Below are positions 28,884 to 39,166 of a stretch of DNA of 64,000 nt, in pieces (position 1 is the stretch's first letter; each line of letters opens with the position of its first letter). The position numbers and the translations under genes are program-made. Below the pieces are notes generated by a model. The model saw only the letters and a program-made list of their open reading frames with translations. It did no database searches and was not told the origin of the DNA. Origin of the DNA: Streptomyces sp. HNM0575 (lineage in GTDB: Bacteria > Actinomycetota > Actinomycetes > Streptomycetales > Streptomycetaceae); contig NZ_JAASAG010000001.1 of the NCBI RefSeq assembly GCF_012726265.1, forward strand, positions 248,001 to 312,000, in the 5' to 3' direction.

Positions 28884-29156
28884 ATGAGTGAGCCCACCAG
28901 AAAGTACTCCATCACCATGCCGCGCGACATCGCGGACGCCGCCCGCTCGCGAAGCGGGAGTTCGGGTCTGTCCGCGTACGTGGCCGCTGCCGTGGCCCGG
29001 CAGATCGAACGGGACGATCTCAGCGAGCTGATCTCCGTGGCCGAAGCCGATCATGGTCCGATCACCGAAGAAGAGATTCAGGCCAGGCGCGAAGAGCTGC
29101 ACCGCACCAGGGCGGAACAGCGGCGCCGTGGTGATCAGGGGACGGACGCCGCGTGA
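28884..29156 (+). CDS. Ribbon-helix-helix antitoxin (VapB/CopG-like)
   Basis: The 90-residue protein starts with a ribbon-helix-helix-like strand and helices (KYSITMPRDIADAARSR, GSSGLSAYVAAAVARQIE). An acidic helical C-terminus suited to wrapping a toxin follows (ISVAEADHGPITEEEIQARR). It overlaps the PIN-domain gene by 4 bp (GTGA), the usual antitoxin-toxin order. An in-frame ATG at 28863 would place the operator repeats inside the gene, so ATG 28884 is preferred. Confidence 0.85.
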   Translation: MSEPTRKYSITMPRDIADAARSRSGSSGLSAYVAAAVARQIERDDLSELISVAEADHGPITEEEIQARREELHRTRAEQRRRGDQGTDAA

Positions 29157-29566
29157 CGCGTCCGCTCGCGGTGCCGGGGGGCACCCTGGTCCTCGACAGC
29201 GAAGGTCTGGCGAAGGCCGTATTGCGCGACCGCGGAGTCACCTCCTGGCTTGCGCTGGCACGGGCGGACGACATGCGCGTCGTCACCAGTGCCGTCACGC
29301 TCGTCGAAGTCGTGCACCCGAGGATCAAGCGGCCGGCGCTCGAATGGACGCTCTCCCGTCTCGTCGTCGAACCGGTCACCGAGGAAATCGCCCGCCACGC
29401 CTCGGAGTTGCTCGCCGAGGCCGGGGTGCACGGCCACAAGCACGCCATCGACGCCATACTGTGCGCCACCGCGCTCGCCGCACCCGGACCGGTCACGGTG
29501 CTCACCTCGGACCCCGACGACCTCGTCGCGCTGTGCGGTGAGCGGGTCACCGTCATCAAGGTCTGA
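29153..29566 (+). CDS. PIN-domain ribonuclease toxin (VapC-like)
   Basis: The 137-residue protein has the acidic residues of PIN nucleases in order: Asp15 (LVLDSEG), Glu52 (TLVEVV), Asp100 (HAIDAIL) and Asp120 (LTSDPDD). VapC toxins cleave specific RNAs, often tRNA, when not bound by their antitoxin. The GTG start overlaps the antitoxin TGA. All four acidic positions are intact, so it should be active. Confidence 0.88.
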   Translation: MTRPLAVPGGTLVLDSEGLAKAVLRDRGVTSWLALARADDMRVVTSAVTLVEVVHPRIKRPALEWTLSRLVVEPVTEEIARHASELLAEAGVHGHKHAIDAILCATALAAPGPVTVLTSDPDDLVALCGERVTVIKV

Positions 29567-29730
29567 GCCGGAAGCGTCCTGCGGGGCCCCGGATCCCAAC
29601 TCGCCGTAAGGGTCGCCGCGTTCGCCTCCCACGCCGCCGGTAGGGGCGGGACCACCGGCGGCGCGGCTACCGGCCGCCGCCCCGCTCCTCGGGTACGACG
29701 TACGCGCACTGCACTTCGCCGGAGGCGCGC

Positions 29731-30294
29731 TCAGTGTGATTCTGGGTGCGGCCCGGTCGCCGTTGAGTGGCGCGGGGTCGGCTGTAGCCGGAAGTAGCTG
29801 TTGGCTGCGGGGACGAACATCAGGACCACGGCGGCGAGTACCGCAGCCACGTGCAGCACTCGGCTGGCCCCGAATGCCAGGTCGATGGTCTCGATCTGCG
29901 CAGGCTCCATGCCCATGATGCGGCCCTCGGCCAGGGCCTGGATCGGCTCAATGAGCATCGACGCCATACCGACCACACCGAGGCCGAGCGCCAGAGCGAT
30001 CCGGGCCCACCCGTGGCCGCGGCGCATCCGGAGCGCGACCAGGAGCGCAGCGGCGAAGACTGGGAGCCGGACCGCAAGACCTACGGCGATCTCACCCGTG
30101 GAGTCCGAGCTGTCGGCCACCAATCTGCCTACTGCCAGGATCGTTTCGAAGACTCCAGCGGCAACAGCCGTCACCCACAGTGTGAATGCGGCACGCACCG
30201 GTGCTGGAGGGAACTGATCACCGGGCGCAGCACTCGGCCCGCCCGGGACGCGAGCACGGCTGGTGGAAGGGTTTCGTCGCGCAAGATGCGGCAT
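29731..30294 (-). CDS. Hypothetical four-helix membrane protein
   Basis: The 187-residue protein has a Pro/Ser-rich N-terminus, then four hydrophobic segments (AAFTLWVTAVAAGVFETILA, VRLPVFAAALLVALRM, ARIALALGLGVVGMASML, VLHVAAVLAAVVLMFVPAA). Related unnamed proteins occur in Streptomyces. ATG 30294 is preferred because GAGG lies 8 bp upstream; GTG 30354 is an alternative. Codon bias looks milder than in the flanking operons. No function can be inferred. Confidence 0.75.
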   Translation of the reverse strand: MPHLARRNPSTSRARVPGGPSAAPGDQFPPAPVRAAFTLWVTAVAAGVFETILAVGRLVADSSDSTGEIAVGLAVRLPVFAAALLVALRMRRGHGWARIALALGLGVVGMASMLIEPIQALAEGRIMGMEPAQIETIDLAFGASRVLHVAAVLAAVVLMFVPAANSYFRLQPTPRHSTATGPHPESH

Positions 30295-30484
30295 CGCGGC
30301 CTCGATTCGTGATTGGTCGTCGGGAGCAGTCAGCTCTCCCGATACTCCAGGCACGGCAGGGCTACGGCCCGCCTGCCAGCCGGTGGATTCTCCGGGGGCC
30401 TATCCCCACCTCAGCGATGAGTCCGGCCGTCCCCATCGGTCGGTTCATGCGTTATCGATCCACCCGATCGTGGAAGGAACCGTC

Positions 30485-31129
30485 GTGCCCCGAACCCGGA
30501 TCCACAACATGAACATCTCCCTCGATGGCTATGCCGCCGGCGACCATGTGACGTTCGACGCCCCGATCGGCGGTGCGGAGCGGCTGTTCACGTGGTTCGA
30601 CGGCCGGGTCATCCACGGGGTCGACAAGGTGGATGCTCCCGTCACGCTGGACCGTGCTCTGACCAGCATGTGGGGCCAGGGCATCGGCGCCGAGGTCATG
30701 GGACGCCGCAAGTTCGGCCCGCAGACCGGTGATTGGCCCGACGACGGGTGGCGGGGCTGGTGGGGCGATGAGCCGCCGTTTCACACACCGGTGTTCGTCA
30801 TGAGCCACCATCCACATCCGACGATCGACTTTTCCAACGGGACGAGTTTCCGTTTCGTGGACGGGTCACCGCACGAGGTGCTTCGCCAGGCCCAGGAGGC
30901 TGCGGGCGGTCTCGACGTCCGCATCGGCGGGGGACCTTCCATCGTGCGTCAGTTCCTTCAGGCCGACCTGATCGACTTCATGCACCTGGTGATTGTGCCG
31001 GTCACCCTCGGTCGGGGCGTATCCCTCTGGGAGGGGGCGAGCGGCGTCGAAGACCGCTTCACCGTCGAGTCGGTCACCTCCCCAAGTGGCCTTACCCATC
31101 AGCTCTGGAACAAGAAGGACCACGGCTGA
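30485..31129 (+). CDS. DHFR/RibD C-terminal domain family reductase
   Basis: The 214-residue protein fits the RibD_C/dihydrofolate reductase-like family (NISLDGYAAG, GAEVMGRRKFG, FVMSHHPH, VRIGGGPSIVRQFLQADLID, LVIVPVTLGRGVSLW). Such proteins bind NADPH through the G-G-P loop, but most actinobacterial members have no known substrate. The GTG start is preceded by GGAAGGAA. It stands alone, divergent from the small membrane protein and convergent with the Rieske fusion gene. Confidence 0.88.
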   Translation: MPRTRIHNMNISLDGYAAGDHVTFDAPIGGAERLFTWFDGRVIHGVDKVDAPVTLDRALTSMWGQGIGAEVMGRRKFGPQTGDWPDDGWRGWWGDEPPFHTPVFVMSHHPHPTIDFSNGTSFRFVDGSPHEVLRQAQEAAGGLDVRIGGGPSIVRQFLQADLIDFMHLVIVPVTLGRGVSLWEGASGVEDRFTVESVTSPSGLTHQLWNKKDHG

Positions 31130-31153
31130 GTCCCGGCTGTCGTCCGGCGGGCG

Positions 31154-33367
31154 TCATCGCCGTCGGCGGTGTGCGGGTTCGTCCGGGGCGAGGGCGACCA
31201 GGATCTCGCCGTTCTCCTCCTTCGAGGGGTGGATGCGGATCGGCCTGGTCGCGGGCGGTGAGAGGGGCTCTCCCGTGGCGAAGTCGAAGACGCTGCCGTG
31301 GCAGGAGCACAGCAGGCCGTCCTGGGTGACCTTGCCGGAGGAGAGCAGGCAGTCAAGGTGGGTGCAGTAGTTGGAGCTGACGTGGACCGTGCCCTCGTGG
31401 CGGGCGACGGCGAGTTCCACGTCGCCGGCGAAGAAGCGGCGCACGACGCCCTCGGGGACCTGGCCGGAGCGTGCGACGCGTATGTACGGGACGTCGGGAG
31501 CCTGAACGGGAGCATGAGCGGGAGCCTGAACGGTGGCGGCGGCCGTGGCGGGTCCGCCGGGCCGCTGCTCCTGCGGCTCCGGTCCAAGCGGTTCCCGTCC
31601 GGGCTCCTCTCGGGGCTCCCGTCGTGGCTCCGGGCTCGCGGCCGTGTACGCCGCGGCGAGTTCCGCCAGGTCCGCGTCCTCGTCGCACAGCACGTCCGGG
31701 TCCGGGGCGGCGCGCGCGGCGATGAGGTCCTTGGCGGCGAGCACGTCGCCTCCGCGCCCGATGGTGAACGCGGCCCGCAGCACTCCCCGTTCGAGGTAGA
31801 AGGCCGTGAAGTCGGCGGCCTCCGTGGAGCCGCGGATCACCATCCGGTCGGTGCCCTCGGTGTGGCCGCACTGCTGGAGGTTCAGGTCGAACTGGTCGGA
31901 CCAGAACCAGTGCGGATCGTCGTGCGCGGTCTCCTCACCCAGCATGTCGCGTGCCGCCGTGGCCGCCTGCCGGCCGGCGTTGTCGAAGTGCTCCACCCTC
32001 AACCGGCGGCCGAAGAGGGGGTGTTGCTGGTTCGCCACGTCGCCCGCCGCGTAGACGCCCGGAACGTTCGTACGGCAGTGCTCGTCCACGAGAACGCCGT
32101 CGGCGACCGCGACCCCCGAACGCTCCGCGACGCCGGTGTCGGGCACGGCGCCGACGGCGACCACGACCACGTCGCCCTCCACCCGCAGCCCCTCGGCGGT
32201 GCAGACGACGGCGCCCGCGGACGTCTCCTCGTACGAGGAGACCGTCTGTCCCGTGTGCAGTTCGACTCCGGCCTTGCGCTGGATACGGGCGCAGATCTCG
32301 CCCATGCGGGCGCCCAGGGCGCGTTCGAGCGGGACCGCGCCCTGTTCCAGTACGACGACGGACGCGCCCGACGCCCTTGCCGTCGAGGCGACTTCGGAGC
32401 CCACGAAGCCCGCCCCGACGATGACGACGCGTGCCCCGGGGCGCAGCCGGGCGCGAAGGCGTTCCGCGTCGTCGACGCCGCGCAGATGGATCACGCGCTC
32501 GCCCTCGACGCCGGGCAGCCGGCGGGCACGTGCGCCCGTGGCCAGCAGGAAGGCGTCCGCGTGCAGGCGGCCGCCGTCCTCCAGCACGGCGTACCGGGCG
32601 GCGCCGGGCCCTCCGGGCGCCTGGTCCGGGGCCGCCGTCCCGTCCGGCCCGGCCGCCTCATCCGTCGCCGCCGCTACCGCGTCCGTCGCCGCATCCGCCG
32701 GGCCGTCCGTGTCGATGCGGTGCACCGCCGTGCCGAGGCGCAGTTCGACGCCGTGCTCGTCGCACCATTCGCGGGTCAGTACGCACAGATCCGTACGGTC
32801 CCCGGCCCCGGCGAGGAACTCCTTTGTGAGCGGGGGCCGTTGATACGGCAGGTGCGGCTCCTGGCCGACGATGGTGATGCCTCCGGTGTAACCGCGCCTG
32901 CGCAGCGTCTGGGCCGCCACGGCGGCGGTCACGCCCGCGCCGATCATCACGACGCGGCCGGGTCCGGGCCGCCCCAGGTCCCCGGATTCCACCGCGGTCG
33001 CCGGGGAAGCGGGCTGCTGCATCCGCCGGCGGCGCGGCAGCACCCACACCCGCCCGTTCTCCGTCTTCACGGGGTATGTGGGCTGGCATTCGCCGCGGTC
33101 GCCCGCCTGCCCCGTACTCAGGTCGAAGATCCATTGGTGGCCCGGGCAGACGACCTTGCCGTCCAGCACCGTGCCCTTCGAAAGCTGGCGGTCCTTGTGC
33201 ACGCAGGTGTCCTGGAGGGCGAAGACCTCGCCGCCGGCGAAGAAGAGGGCGATGCGCTCGCCGCCGGCCTCCACGAGCTTCCTCTTGCGGCGGCTCAGCT
33301 CCGTGAGCTCCGCGACGTACACCCAGTCCACACCCGCCACCCGGTCCACCCCGTCCCGATCCGACAT
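31154..33367 (-). CDS. Rieske-FAD/NAD(P) oxidoreductase-Rieske triple fusion
   Basis: The 737-residue protein joins three electron-transfer modules. Residues about 15-110 are a Rieske [2Fe-2S] domain with ligands Cys55, His57, Cys74 and His77. About 135-545 is a ferredoxin-reductase-type flavoprotein with two dinucleotide folds (VVMIGAGVTAAVAAQ for FAD, VVIVGAGFVGSEVAS for NAD(P)H) and VYAAGDVAN. After an Ala/Pro/Glu-rich linker, a second Rieske domain follows with Cys668, His670, Cys687 and His690. Both Rieske sites have the complete CxH-x16-CxxH pattern. It would carry electrons from NAD(P)H through FAD to iron-sulfur centres, most likely for the diiron enzyme 77 bp upstream in the same operon (inference). 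Rieske-reductase fusions exist, but two flanking Rieske domains are unusual. Confidence 0.92.
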   Translation of the reverse strand: MSDRDGVDRVAGVDWVYVAELTELSRRKRKLVEAGGERIALFFAGGEVFALQDTCVHKDRQLSKGTVLDGKVVCPGHQWIFDLSTGQAGDRGECQPTYPVKTENGRVWVLPRRRRMQQPASPATAVESGDLGRPGPGRVVMIGAGVTAAVAAQTLRRRGYTGGITIVGQEPHLPYQRPPLTKEFLAGAGDRTDLCVLTREWCDEHGVELRLGTAVHRIDTDGPADAATDAVAAATDEAAGPDGTAAPDQAPGGPGAARYAVLEDGGRLHADAFLLATGARARRLPGVEGERVIHLRGVDDAERLRARLRPGARVVIVGAGFVGSEVASTARASGASVVVLEQGAVPLERALGARMGEICARIQRKAGVELHTGQTVSSYEETSAGAVVCTAEGLRVEGDVVVVAVGAVPDTGVAERSGVAVADGVLVDEHCRTNVPGVYAAGDVANQQHPLFGRRLRVEHFDNAGRQAATAARDMLGEETAHDDPHWFWSDQFDLNLQQCGHTEGTDRMVIRGSTEAADFTAFYLERGVLRAAFTIGRGGDVLAAKDLIAARAAPDPDVLCDEDADLAELAAAYTAASPEPRREPREEPGREPLGPEPQEQRPGGPATAAATVQAPAHAPVQAPDVPYIRVARSGQVPEGVVRRFFAGDVELAVARHEGTVHVSSNYCTHLDCLLSSGKVTQDGLLCSCHGSVFDFATGEPLSPPATRPIRIHPSKEENGEILVALAPDEPAHRRRR

Positions 33368-33444
33368 CCCGGCCTCCGCCGCCTGTTCGTCTCCGCCACG
33401 CGGCGGCGCGCCTCCCTCAACGGGCGCCGCCGCGCGGTCCGTTG

Positions 33445-34170
33445 CTACGCCGCCGCCGTCGCGGGCTCCAGATCGGGCCGTACGTAGTAGTCGTACAGAG
33501 CCTGCGTGTAGGAGAAGCGCATCTCGGCGGCCCACCTGACGAACTGGAGGCAGCGCTGCTGGAGCGCCGGGGTGTCGGCGTGGTCCAGGACGATCTGGTA
33601 GCCGCGTTCGCCGTGCACGACATCGGAGGTGATGTGCAGGTCGAAGAACTCGATCTCGTCCTCCGTGAATCCGTAGGACCCGCGCAGGGGGACGATCTGC
33701 TTCTTGTAGATGCTCGGCACCTGCGACTCCAGGCCCACGACGAGGGCGGCGGTGGCGACGACGAAGTGCTCGCGCATGGCGACGGCGTAGCACCACGACT
33801 GGAGGCCGCGCGTCACCGGATTCATGTTGGAGGGGTCCTCGACGCGTTCGCGGGTGGTGCCGCAGGCCTCCGCGAAGCGGATGAGGAGGTCGGTGTGGCG
33901 GATGTCGGCCAGTTCCTCCTCGTACATGTTCTGGAGGGTGAAGTCCTTTGCGCCGGTGCACTCTTCGGGGGTGTTCGCGTAGACGTAGGAGAGGTAGTCG
34001 GCGAACGGTCCGACGTAGTGGTAGTGGTTCTCCGCCCAGCGCGCGAAGTGCTCTCGCTTGAGACTTCCGTCCGCCCAGGCCGCGCTGAAGGAGGCGTTCT
34101 TCGCCTCACGGCCCTTGATGGCCTCCTGGAGCGCGCTGCGGAATTCGTCTTTCGAAAGGATCTCGGTCAC
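33445..34170 (-). CDS. Heme-oxygenase-like diiron enzyme (TenA/PqqC/CADD-like)
   Basis: The 241-residue, largely helical protein belongs to the TenA/PqqC-like superfamily. Six residues match the diiron ligand spacing I recall for CADD-type heme-oxygenase-like diiron oxidases: Glu85 and His92 (EEELADIRH), Glu148 (GLESQVPS), His179, Asp183 and His186 (HITSDVVH). This argues for an iron-dependent oxidase rather than thiaminase or PqqC chemistry. I see no Tyr at the N-terminal position of the self-sacrificed CADD Tyr27, so pABA synthesis is not assured. The GTG start has GGAAGGA about 13 bp upstream. The next gene encodes a likely dedicated reductase. Confidence 0.9.
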   Translation of the reverse strand: MTEILSKDEFRSALQEAIKGREAKNASFSAAWADGSLKREHFARWAENHYHYVGPFADYLSYVYANTPEECTGAKDFTLQNMYEEELADIRHTDLLIRFAEACGTTRERVEDPSNMNPVTRGLQSWCYAVAMREHFVVATAALVVGLESQVPSIYKKQIVPLRGSYGFTEDEIEFFDLHITSDVVHGERGYQIVLDHADTPALQQRCLQFVRWAAEMRFSYTQALYDYYVRPDLEPATAAA

Positions 34171-34338
34171 TGCTGGCTGTCCTTCCGTGCCTCTGGTCGA
34201 CTTGGATTTTCACCGTAGGGCGGGCGGGGCGTGGGAAAGGACGGCGATTCTGCACAGGAAAGAGCGCTTTCACAGTGCATGTCGTCCAGGGAATCCCCGA
34301 GAAGCCGGGAATTGGGGCGGCCCCTGCCGAACGGCGGG

Positions 34339-34367
34339 CGGCCGCGGCCCGGTTCGGGCCGCGGCCG
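34339..34367 (-). terminator. 13-bp GC hairpin after the permease gene
   Basis: CGGCCGCGGCCCG pairs perfectly with CGGGCCGCGGCCG over a 3-nt loop, 70 bp past the permease stop and before the diiron-enzyme promoter. Confidence 0.6.
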
Positions 34368-34371
34368 TCTT

Positions 34372-34430
34372 CGGGGCCGCCGGTTCAGCGGGGCCGCCGT
34401 TCAGTCAGGGCCGCCGTTCAGGCAGGGGCC
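34372..34430. repeat. Three 17-18-bp GGGCCGCCGTTCAG repeats
   Basis: Copies GGGGCCGCCGGTTCAGC, GGGGCCGCCGTTCAGTCA and GGGCCGCCGTTCAGGCA lie in tandem between the permease stop and the terminator hairpin. Confidence 0.65.
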
Positions 34431-34436
34431 TTCCGT

Positions 34437-36233
34437 TCAGTACAGGACGACGGACGCCGCCGTGGCCACCACCAGACCGATCACGACGGGCAGGAAGCAC
34501 CGACGCACCAGGTCCTGCACCGGAACCCGGGCCACTCCCGCGACGGCCAGCAGCGACGACCAGGCGATCAGCACACCGCCGCCGGTCCACACCGAGCCCA
34601 TCTGCCCCACGACCGCGAGCGTCGACGGATCGACGCCGGACGCCGGTCCGAGAGCGCCCGAGAGCGAACCGACCAGCGGCAGACCGGAGAAGCCGGAGCC
34701 CTCAAGGCCGGTGATCATGCCGATGACGAGGATCGCGAAGGAGAGGATGAACTCGTTGTGCGGGATGTAGTGCTGACCCGACGTGACGAGGTCGAAGAGG
34801 AGCGCCGGCGCCTTCTCGCCGTCGCCGAGACCGAGGATCTCCCCGGCGAACTCCTCGTTGCCGATGAAGAAGAAGCCCGCGATGGGAACGACGACGCCCA
34901 TGGCGCGGAAGGCGAAGACCAGCCCGTCGACGACGTGCTGGGCGGACGTCGTCAGCCCCTGCACGCCGTCCAGGGCGAGCGTCGCGGCGAGCAGCAGCAG
35001 AAGGGCCACGCCGCCCACGAGCGCCGCGCCGTCGTTCTCCTCCACCGGCGGGACCAGCGAAGTGAACTTGCCGAGCAGCATGTAGATGACCACCGCGAGG
35101 AAAGCAAGGGGCACGAGCGCGGCGAACAGCTTGGACCGCTTGACCGGGTGGCCCCGGCCCGGCGGTACGGCGGGCTGCTCGGCCGCCCAGTCGTGGCCGG
35201 TCGACGGGGGCGGGGGAGCGGGCGGGGCGAGCACCTCCGTGGTGGTGCCCGTGCCCGTACCTGTGTCCGTACTCGTAGCTGTACTCGTGCCGGTGTCCGT
35301 GCTCGGGCCGGTGCTGCCCGCGCCGCCTCCTCCGGCGCCGCCGCCCGAGGCCGCGGCCGCCACGGTCTTCTTGGCACCGCCACCGGACGCGGCCGCCACG
35401 GCCTTCTTGGCACCGGCACCGGACCCGGACCCCGCCGCGCAGTCCTCGCCCGCGAGGCTGCGCGGCTCCACGACGACCAGGTCCTCGTCGTCGCCCGCGA
35501 GGCTGCGCGCCTCCGCGACGACCAGGTCCTCGTCCTCGCCCTCCAGCAGCCCGCCGTCTGCTGTCTGCTCCCAGCGGGCGAGGTTCTCCGCGCTCGCGGG
35601 CGTGATGCTCTTCCTCGTACGCCAGTAGACGAGGGCGACGGCGACCGCGCCGATGATCAGGGACAGCACCATGGCCCGGTCGGCGACGGTGCCCGTGGAC
35701 GTGCCGGCCGCCTTCGCGGACAGGCCGGGTGCGACCTGGATGACGTAGTCGCTGGAGAGCGCCATGCCCTGCCCGGCTACGGCGATGGCCGCGGCACCGC
35801 CGATCGCGGGCAGCCCGGCACGTATCGCCGCGGGAAGGAGGATGGCGCCGATGAGCGGCACGGCGGGAGTGGGCCAGAAGAAGAGGCTGATGACGTACGT
35901 GACGCCGACGAGGGAGAAGAAGGCGATCCTGCCGTTGCGCATCAGCATCTGGAACGGCTTGACCATGCGCCGTTCCGCACCCATCGCACGCAGCGCCCCG
36001 AGCAGCGCCGTGATCAGCGCGATGATCAGGAAGATGCTGAAGAGTTCGGACGCGGCCGTGAGGCTCGCGGAGAAGACGGACGTGAGGCCCTTCACCATGC
36101 TTCCGGTGAAGACCCAGGCGGTGACGAGCGTGGCCACGACGGCGGGCACCACGACGTTCTTACGGGCGACCATCACACCGATGATCACCACTATTCCGGC
36201 GAGATAGATCCAGTGCGCAGCAGTCAATTCCAC
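34437..36233 (-). CDS. Multi-spanning permease with a 150-residue cytoplasmic insertion
   Basis: The 598-residue membrane protein has two hydrophobic blocks. The first (residues 1-200) includes HWIYLAGIVVIIGVMVARK and SLFFWPTPAVPLIGAILLPA. The second (about 365-598) includes HNEFILSFAILVIGMITGLE and GSVWTGGGVLIAWSSLLAVA. Between them lies a low-complexity insertion of Glu/Asp, then Gly/Ser/Thr repeats. The paired architecture with re-entrant Gly/Pro/Asn segments resembles ion-transporter superfamily carriers, but I cannot name the family or substrate. GTG 36233 is chosen for the GGGAG 8 bp upstream. It is divergent from the Rid-family gene across a palindromic operator. Confidence 0.85.
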   Translation of the reverse strand: MELTAAHWIYLAGIVVIIGVMVARKNVVVPAVVATLVTAWVFTGSMVKGLTSVFSASLTAASELFSIFLIIALITALLGALRAMGAERRMVKPFQMLMRNGRIAFFSLVGVTYVISLFFWPTPAVPLIGAILLPAAIRAGLPAIGGAAAIAVAGQGMALSSDYVIQVAPGLSAKAAGTSTGTVADRAMVLSLIIGAVAVALVYWRTRKSITPASAENLARWEQTADGGLLEGEDEDLVVAEARSLAGDDEDLVVVEPRSLAGEDCAAGSGSGAGAKKAVAAASGGGAKKTVAAAASGGGAGGGGAGSTGPSTDTGTSTATSTDTGTGTGTTTEVLAPPAPPPPSTGHDWAAEQPAVPPGRGHPVKRSKLFAALVPLAFLAVVIYMLLGKFTSLVPPVEENDGAALVGGVALLLLLAATLALDGVQGLTTSAQHVVDGLVFAFRAMGVVVPIAGFFFIGNEEFAGEILGLGDGEKAPALLFDLVTSGQHYIPHNEFILSFAILVIGMITGLEGSGFSGLPLVGSLSGALGPASGVDPSTLAVVGQMGSVWTGGGVLIAWSSLLAVAGVARVPVQDLVRRCFLPVVIGLVVATAASVVLY

Positions 36234-36339
36234 GTCCGCACTCCCTACTCGGCGTTCGAAGGCTTCGGCAGCCGGCTCTTGGTGGATGAATGGATGCGCG
36301 GCATGCTCGCGAGGTGACGCGTTTCGGCCAAGAGGCAAT

Positions 36340-36372
36340 GGTGCACAGTGCGGCGCACATTATTTGTGCACC
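36340..36372. promoter_or_regulatory. Nested palindromes between permease and Rid genes
   Basis: GGTGCACA (36340-36347) and TGTGCACC (36365-36372) are perfect inverted repeats. GTGC-GGC-GCAC lies between them directly after the left arm. The element is about 107 bp from the permease start and 170 bp from the Rid start, as expected for an operator of a divergent pair. PucR or another local regulator may bind. Confidence 0.55.
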
Positions 36373-36540
36373 CTGTGCTCTTCTGGATGAGTTACGCCGA
36401 CGTTATGTCCCGGGAAATTCCGCTGCCAAGACAAGCGGCGCCGCCAAATCCCGGAGTGTGTGTGCGCATTGCCCAACCGGCCCACGGGGTTCCGTGAATT
36501 CCGCACATGGCGGCCGGGCCGTTCCGTACCGCATAGTGCC

Positions 36541-37180
36541 GTGGTGGCAGAGGCGACGAGGGCGAGCGGGAAGGCGGCACCGCCGCGGCCCCAGGGCCGG
36601 TACGCGGCGGCCGTCGTGGACGGCGGCATCGCGGTGAGCGCGGGGATGACGCCGCGCGACGGCGACCGGCTCACCGTGCGGGGGCTCGTCGGCTCCGGAG
36701 TGGACGCCGCGACGGCACGGCAGGCCGCGGGCCTCGCCGCGCGCAACGCGCTCGCGGCCATCACCGAGGCGATACCGGGGAGTTCGCGGCTGCGGCGCTG
36801 TCTGCGCATGACCGTCTACGTGGCGTGCGCCGAGGGCTTCACCGAGCTGTCGGCGGTGGCGGACGGCGCATCCGACGGGCTCGCGGAGGCGCTCGCGGAC
36901 CATGCGGCGCGGTCCGGTGCGGATGAGCCCACGGTGACGGCCCTGCCCGCGCGCAGCGCGATCGGCGTGCGGTCGCTGCCGTCGGGCGCGCCCGTGGAGG
37001 TCGAACTCACGGCGTCCGTACGGGAGTCGGCGGCCGGCCCGGCCGGCCTTGCGGACCCTGCGGGCCCGGCTGCCCCGGCTGGCCCTGCGGACCCGGTCGA
37101 TGTGCGTACCGACGTGCCGGACGTCGTAACGGATGACGTGCCGGACGACCTGCCCGCGGGCGGACCGGCGAACGACCGCC

Positions 37181-37188
<8 letters not shown>
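36541..37188 (+). CDS. Rid (YjgF/YER057c/UK114) family protein lacking the catalytic Arg
   Basis: The 215-residue protein has a Rid domain in residues 1-155 ([70 protein letters not shown]). The Arg that RidA uses for imine hydrolysis (normally in a GARVEIE context) is replaced by Ala-Pro, so deaminase activity is doubtful. About 50 Ala/Gly/Pro/Asp-rich residues follow. The start is GTG 36541 or 36544; CATAGT just upstream could be the -10 of a leaderless message. It overlaps the MFS gene by 8 bp. Confidence 0.82.
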
Positions 37189-39155
<1,967 letters not shown>

Positions 39156-39166
<11 letters not shown>

